DNA of 64,000 nucleotides from Novosphingobium sp. KCTC 2891 (GTDB lineage: Bacteria; Pseudomonadota; Alphaproteobacteria; Sphingomonadales; Sphingomonadaceae). The DNA lies in contig NZ_JAPCZG010000009.1 in the NCBI RefSeq assembly GCF_025938155.1, positions 59,689-123,688 on the forward strand, written 5' to 3'. The translations under genes were made by a program, and so were the position numbers. A model generated the notes under the pieces. The model saw only the letters and a list, made by a program, of their open reading frames with translations. It made no database searches and was not told the DNA's origin. Every line of letters begins with the position of its first letter. The stretch's first letter is position 1. This document shows positions 60,500 through 64,000 of the stretch, in pieces.

Positions 60500-62005
60500 A
60501 TGGCTACGCAGTTGAAAAGTACAGAAAACGAATACGGCATAAAGTCCGAGTACGGCCATTATATCGGCGGCGAGTGGATTGCCGGGGACAGCGGCAAGAC
60601 CATTGATCTACTCAATCCCTCGACCGGCAAGGTGCTGACCAAGATCCAGGCCGGCAACGCCAAGGACATTGAGCGTGCGATTGCCGCTGCCAAGGCTGCT
60701 TTTCCCAAGTGGTCGCAAAGCCTGCCCGGCGAGCGCCAGGAGATCCTGATCGAAATTGCGCGTCGGCTGAAGGCACGCCAGTCGCACTACGCGACGCTCG
60801 AAACGCTCAACAACGGCAAGCCGATGCGCGAATCGATGTATTTCGATATGCCGCAGACGATCGGGCAGTTCGAGCTGTTCGCCGGTGCCGCCTATGGCCT
60901 GCACGGCCAGACGCTCGATTATCCCGACGCGATCGGCATCGTCCACCGCGAACCGCTCGGCGTGTGCGCGCAGATTATCCCATGGAACGTGCCGATGTTG
61001 ATGATGGCGTGCAAGATCGCGCCCGCGCTGGCCTCGGGCAACACTGTCGTTCTGAAGCCGGCCGAAACGGTCTGCCTTTCGGTGATTGAATTCTTCGTGG
61101 AAATGGCCGATCTGCTGCCGCCGGGTGTGATCAACGTCGTCACCGGCTATGGTGCGGATGTGGGCGAGGCGCTGGTCACCAGCCCCGATGTCGCCAAGGT
61201 AGCCTTCACCGGTTCGATCGCCACTGCGCGCCGGATTATCCAGTATGCCTCCGCAAACATCATCCCGCAGACGCTCGAGTTGGGCGGCAAGTCGGCGCAC
61301 ATCGTGTGCGGCGATGCCGATATCGACGCGGCGGTGGAAAGCGCTACCATGTCGACCGTGCTCAACAAGGGTGAGGTCTGTCTGGCCGGTTCGCGCCTGT
61401 TCCTGCACCAGTCGATCCAGGACGAGTTCCTGGCCAAGTTCAAAACCGCACTTGAAGGCATCCGCCAGGGCGATCCCCTCGATATGGCAACCCAGCTTGG
61501 CGCCCAGGCGTCGAAGATGCAGTTCGACAAGGTAGAAAGCTACCTGCGCCTCGCAACCGAGGAAGGGGCCGAAGTTTTGACCGGCGGCACCCGCGCCGAT
61601 GCTGCAAATCTGGCGGGTGGCAACTTCATCAAGCCGACGGTGTTCACCAATGTGAAGAACACAATGCGCATCGCGCAGGAGGAGATCTTCGGGCCGGTGA
61701 CCAGTGTCATCAGCTGGAACGACGAAGCCGACATGATGCAGCAGGCCAATGCCACCACCTACGGCCTGGCCGGCGGCGTGTGGACCAAGGATCTTGCCCG
61801 CGCCCACCGGATCGCGCGCCAGCTTGAAACCGGCACGGTCTGGATCAACCGCTACTACAACCTCAAGGCCAACATGCCGCTGGGCGGTTACAAGCAGAGC
61901 GGCTTCGGGCGTGAATTCAGCCATGAAGTGCTGAACCACTACACCCAGACAAAGTCGGTCGTGGTCAACCTTCAGGAAGGCCGCGTCGGGATGTTCGATC
62001 AGTGA
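60500..62005 (+). CDS. Aldehyde dehydrogenase (betaine/phenylacetaldehyde type)
   Basis: A 501-residue aldehyde dehydrogenase: [20 protein letters not shown] near 169, [15 protein letters not shown] near 234, [15 protein letters not shown] near 260, Cys in [13 protein letters not shown] near 294, [14 protein letters not shown] near 460. The IPWNVP and [10 protein letters not shown] signatures match the large class that includes benzaldehyde and phenylacetaldehyde dehydrogenases. GGGAGAG precedes ATG 60500. It could oxidise aldehyde formed by the aryl-alcohol dehydrogenase at 9745. Confidence 0.9.
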   Translation: MATQLKSTENEYGIKSEYGHYIGGEWIAGDSGKTIDLLNPSTGKVLTKIQAGNAKDIERAIAAAKAAFPKWSQSLPGERQEILIEIARRLKARQSHYATLETLNNGKPMRESMYFDMPQTIGQFELFAGAAYGLHGQTLDYPDAIGIVHREPLGVCAQIIPWNVPMLMMACKIAPALASGNTVVLKPAETVCLSVIEFFVEMADLLPPGVINVVTGYGADVGEALVTSPDVAKVAFTGSIATARRIIQYASANIIPQTLELGGKSAHIVCGDADIDAAVESATMSTVLNKGEVCLAGSRLFLHQSIQDEFLAKFKTALEGIRQGDPLDMATQLGAQASKMQFDKVESYLRLATEEGAEVLTGGTRADAANLAGGNFIKPTVFTNVKNTMRIAQEEIFGPVTSVISWNDEADMMQQANATTYGLAGGVWTKDLARAHRIARQLETGTVWINRYYNLKANMPLGGYKQSGFGREFSHEVLNHYTQTKSVVVNLQEGRVGMFDQ

Positions 62006-62036
62006 TCGAGAACCCGCGATCTTCGGGAGGAACGAT

Positions 62037-62837
62037 GTGACTGCAAGGCTTGAAGGACAAGTGGCGCTGCTAACCGGCGGCGCCACCGGGATCGGTGAGG
62101 CGGTCGTCGCGCGCTTTATCGAAGAAGGTGCCAAGGTTGGCGTCCTGGTCAGGGATGCCGCCCAGGCCGACTTGGTGCGTACGCGGCATGGCAACGCAGT
62201 AGTCGTGATTGAGGGCGATGTCCGCAATTATGTCGACAACGAAAAGGCGGTCGTCGCAACCGTGGCCGCGTTCGGCAAGCTTGACGTGTTCGTCGGCAAT
62301 GTCGGGATCTGGGATTTCATGACCCCGCTTGCGGACATGGAACCCGAAAAGCTCGCGGAAACGCTGGACGAGATCTTCGGCGTCAACGTAAAAGGCTACT
62401 TCCTTGGCGCCCGTGCCGCAATTCCAGAGTTGCGTAAGACCAAGGGCAGCATCATCTTTACTGCCTCGACTTCAAGCTTCTACACCGGCGGTGGCGGTAC
62501 GCCCTATGTGGCGTCGAAGCACGCCGTGCTGGGCCTGATCCGCCAGCTCGCCTGGGAACTAACCCCCGACGTCAGGGTCAACGGCGTGGCGCCAGGCGGC
62601 ACCCGAACGCCGCTGGGCGGTACCCATGCGGGCGGAACAGCCGATGTTCACATGGAAGATATGGAAGGGCTCGACGCGATGATTGCCGGGATGACGCCGC
62701 TCGCGCGGATCGCCGAACCGGATGATCACTCCGGCCTCTATGCCTTGCTCGCCTCGCGTCGGGACTCGGCTTACATGACAGGAACGGTTTTGCTCAGCGA
62801 CGGTGGAATCGGCATTGGCAAACGCCCCGGAAGCTGA
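62037..62837 (+). CDS. cis-Dihydrodiol dehydrogenase, BphB-type SDR
   Basis: A 266-residue short-chain dehydrogenase: [15 protein letters not shown] near 14, the [15 protein letters not shown] segment near 86 in place of NNAG, and catalytic Ser-Tyr-Lys in [22 protein letters not shown] near 143-162 (split). The GNVGIWD signature is characteristic of BphB/NahB/BnzE-type dihydrodiol dehydrogenases that rearomatise dioxygenase products. The start is GTG 62037 with GGGAGG upstream; the overlapping ATG at 62035 is out of frame. Last gene of the plus operon, before a strong terminator. Confidence 0.88.
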   Translation: MTARLEGQVALLTGGATGIGEAVVARFIEEGAKVGVLVRDAAQADLVRTRHGNAVVVIEGDVRNYVDNEKAVVATVAAFGKLDVFVGNVGIWDFMTPLADMEPEKLAETLDEIFGVNVKGYFLGARAAIPELRKTKGSIIFTASTSSFYTGGGGTPYVASKHAVLGLIRQLAWELTPDVRVNGVAPGGTRTPLGGTHAGGTADVHMEDMEGLDAMIAGMTPLARIAEPDDHSGLYALLASRRDSAYMTGTVLLSDGGIGIGKRPGS

Positions 62838-62864
62838 AGCGGCTTAGATCTCTCCACCCTTGGC

Positions 62865-62897
62865 GGGTGCTCGATTCGTCGAGCGCCCGTCTTTTTT
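62865..62897 (+). terminator. Rho-independent terminator of the plus catabolic operon
   Basis: GGGTGCTCGA (62865-62874), TTCG loop, TCGAGCGCCC (62879-62888), then T6 (62892-62897). The stem has one mismatch or wobble. The T-run overlaps the stop codon of the convergent reductase gene. Confidence 0.88.
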
Positions 62898-63801
62898 ACG
62901 TGCGATCGCTGCGATCAAGAAAGCGGTCGGCCGAAATGACCGAACGTGAGAGGCCGGCGGCGAGCAATTGCGCTTCGGCAAAGTCGATCATCGCCGGTGG
63001 GCCACACAGATAGGCTTCGTGCGCCGCCAGGTCCGCAACGCCCGCAATCTGCTCGGTGATCAGCCCACGCGCTCCTGCCCAGTCGCTGTCTGGCTCTTCA
63101 TCCGACAAGGCCGGGACGAATTCGAAAGGGGCCATCCAGCGCTGACGAAGGGCCGCAATTTTGTCGAGGGCATAGAGATTGGACTGACGGCGCGCACCGT
63201 ACAGCAGGTGCACCGCCCGGTCTGCGCCCCGGTCAAGCGCTTGCTCCAGAATCGAGATTATCGGCGCTAGACCACTACCCCCGGCGATGCAAAGAATGGG
63301 GGCAGTGCTGTCCTTGAGGGCGAATTGCCCATAGGGGGCGGTAACCTTCAGCTCCATTCCGGTGCGATCGGTGCAGAACAGCCAGTCGGTAAATGCGCCG
63401 CCCGGAACGTGCCGGTTGTGAAAATGCAGTTGCTGGGTGGGTTCGCCAACCGTCGCGAAGGCGAATGAATAACTGCGTGCACCTTCGATGCCGGGAGCGG
63501 TCAGATCAGCGTATTGTCCGGGAGTGAAGGCCAGTGGCCGATCCAGTTCGATGGTCAGCCCGATTATATCCTCGCACAGCCGTTGTGCGGCGACGATGGT
63601 GCCGCGATATGTAGCAATGGCGATCCCTTGCGAGAGTGGCGCATCAACCGCGATTGTCAGATCCGAGCGCGGAATGGCCTGGCAGGCGAGGCGAAAGCCG
63701 CTGCGCAGTTCTTCGCCCTCAAGTGCAAGGGCCGACGGGCTCAATTCGCCGATCTTGCCAGACACGAGCTTGAACTTGCAGGTACCGCACGAGCCAACCT
63801 G
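62896..63801 (-). pseudogene. Oxygenase NADH reductase, 5'-truncated beside an insertion sequence
   Basis: The sequence encodes most of a BenC/XylZ-type reductase. Plant-type ferredoxin remnants are QVGSCGTCKF and LACQAIP; the FAD domain includes GQYADLTAPG and ARSYSFA, and the NAD domain LCIAGGSGLAP and YLCGPPAMID. Family identity breaks off at 63801, exactly where the first cluster Cys should be. Upstream in frame are unrelated residues (SHKPAHFRRVDGG) leading towards a transposase gene. About 35-40 N-terminal residues and one cluster ligand are therefore missing. A short form from the internal GTG/ATG would lack a working [2Fe-2S] centre. This is the only oxygenase reductase in the window. 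Confidence 0.8.
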
Positions 63802-63927
63802 GGCACCTCCATCAACCCGTCTGAAGTGAGCGGGTTTGTGCGATTGGCACTGGATTTGGCGTAAGCGAGGCCCTTTGGGGCCTGCTTTGTGCCGTATTCT
63901 GGCGGTTTTCCTGTGTTTCAGGCGCAG
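63802..63927. mobile_element. Terminal non-coding part of an insertion sequence
   Basis: Between the reductase break and the transposase stop lie about 125 bp without a gene. They contain a hairpin AGGCCC-TTTG-GGGCCT (about 63871-63886). This is probably the IS right end with its inverted repeat, but the other end is outside the window, so repeat and target duplication cannot be confirmed. Confidence 0.5.
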
Positions 63928-64000
63928 CTATCCCATGGCTTCGCGTCGTTCGTGGAAGATCAGGCGGTGCATGTTGTAGGCGAGGTTGGCGAGCGTGATC
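63928..64000 (-). CDS. Transposase C-terminus (partial, IS5/IS4-like DDE type)
   Basis: The last 23 residues of a minus-strand gene are visible, ending LANLAYNMHRLIFHERREAMG and the stop TAG at 63928. The NLAYNM-R pattern is the usual C-terminal end of IS5/IS4-type transposases. It runs off the window edge. It differs from the tail of the remnant at 5282, so it is a different element. Confidence 0.65.
   Translation of the reverse strand, partial: ITLANLAYNMHRLIFHERREAMG

Noticed and set aside
60608..62227. Long minus-strand open frame (about 540 codons) opposite the aldehyde dehydrogenase
   Set aside because: Runs antisense to a clear ALDH and into the SDR; composition and lack of motifs mark it as a shadow.

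Overview
The window is GC-rich bacterial DNA that looks like an accessory catabolic region of an alphaproteobacterium, most likely a sphingomonad (Novosphingobium/Sphingobium type). The reasons are the scattered Rieske oxygenase alpha/beta pairs that appear to share one ferredoxin, the TonB-dependent receptors inside aromatic-degradation operons, a BphB/BphC plus catechol 2,3-dioxygenase meta pathway in non-pseudomonad gene order, and flanking insertion-sequence scars. No rRNA, tRNA or CRISPR array was seen.

Layout. (1) 1-6.65 kb is a mobile flank: the start of a truncated gene, a tyrosine recombinase, an amidoligase-like gene, and a translationally coupled three-gene module of unknown function bounded by two 70-bp direct repeats. 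A truncated, frameshifted IS5-type transposase and the tail of a multidrug MFS transporter follow. (2) 6.7-20.7 kb holds an EamA exporter diverging from a long plus operon: Rieske dioxygenase alpha/beta, aryl-alcohol dehydrogenase, pyruvate phosphate dikinase, DapA-like lyase, PanE-like reductase, tartrate/D-malate-type dehydrogenase, DUF1330 and a BphX-like membrane protein. A minus set follows: a second PanE-like reductase, an NtaA/DszA-type flavin monooxygenase and a membrane desaturase. (3) 20.9-28.95 kb has an IclR regulator, an MFS transporter, a short lower meta pathway (hydrolase diverging from hydratase, HpaI-type aldolase and CoA-transferase), and decaying SDR and acyl-CoA dehydrogenase genes. 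(4) 29.0-38.45 kb, minus strand, pairs two p-cresol methylhydroxylase-type flavoproteins and a cytochrome c with a complete UbiX/UbiD/BsdD-type decarboxylase set and two aldehyde dehydrogenases. (5) 38.6-46.95 kb, minus strand, has two TonB receptors, a 2-hydroxychromene-2-carboxylate isomerase, a salicylate/anthranilate-type oxygenase, a Rieske ferredoxin and a BphC-type extradiol dioxygenase. (6) 47.2-62.84 kb, plus strand, has a benzoate-type dioxygenase, a PdxA/TphB-like dehydrogenase, a second salicylate-type oxygenase and a GST. These are followed by a complete catechol meta-cleavage operon (hydrolase to tautomerase), a XylT-like ferredoxin, an aldehyde dehydrogenase and a BphB-like diol dehydrogenase, closed by a strong terminator. 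(7) At the end is an oxygenase reductase whose ferredoxin domain is cut off next to another transposase.

Inferred joint function. Peripheral oxygenases, alcohol and aldehyde dehydrogenases, and alkylphenol hydroxylases would convert mono- and bicyclic aromatics to salicylate, benzoate or hydroxybenzoate and then catechols. Catechol 2,3-dioxygenase and the lower operon would take these to pyruvate and acetyl-CoA, and pyruvate phosphate dikinase would feed gluconeogenesis. Most promoter regions carry related TGCAAT/ATTGCA palindromes. One plausible controller is the IclR protein at 20.9 kb. Substrate assignments are inferences from family resemblance.
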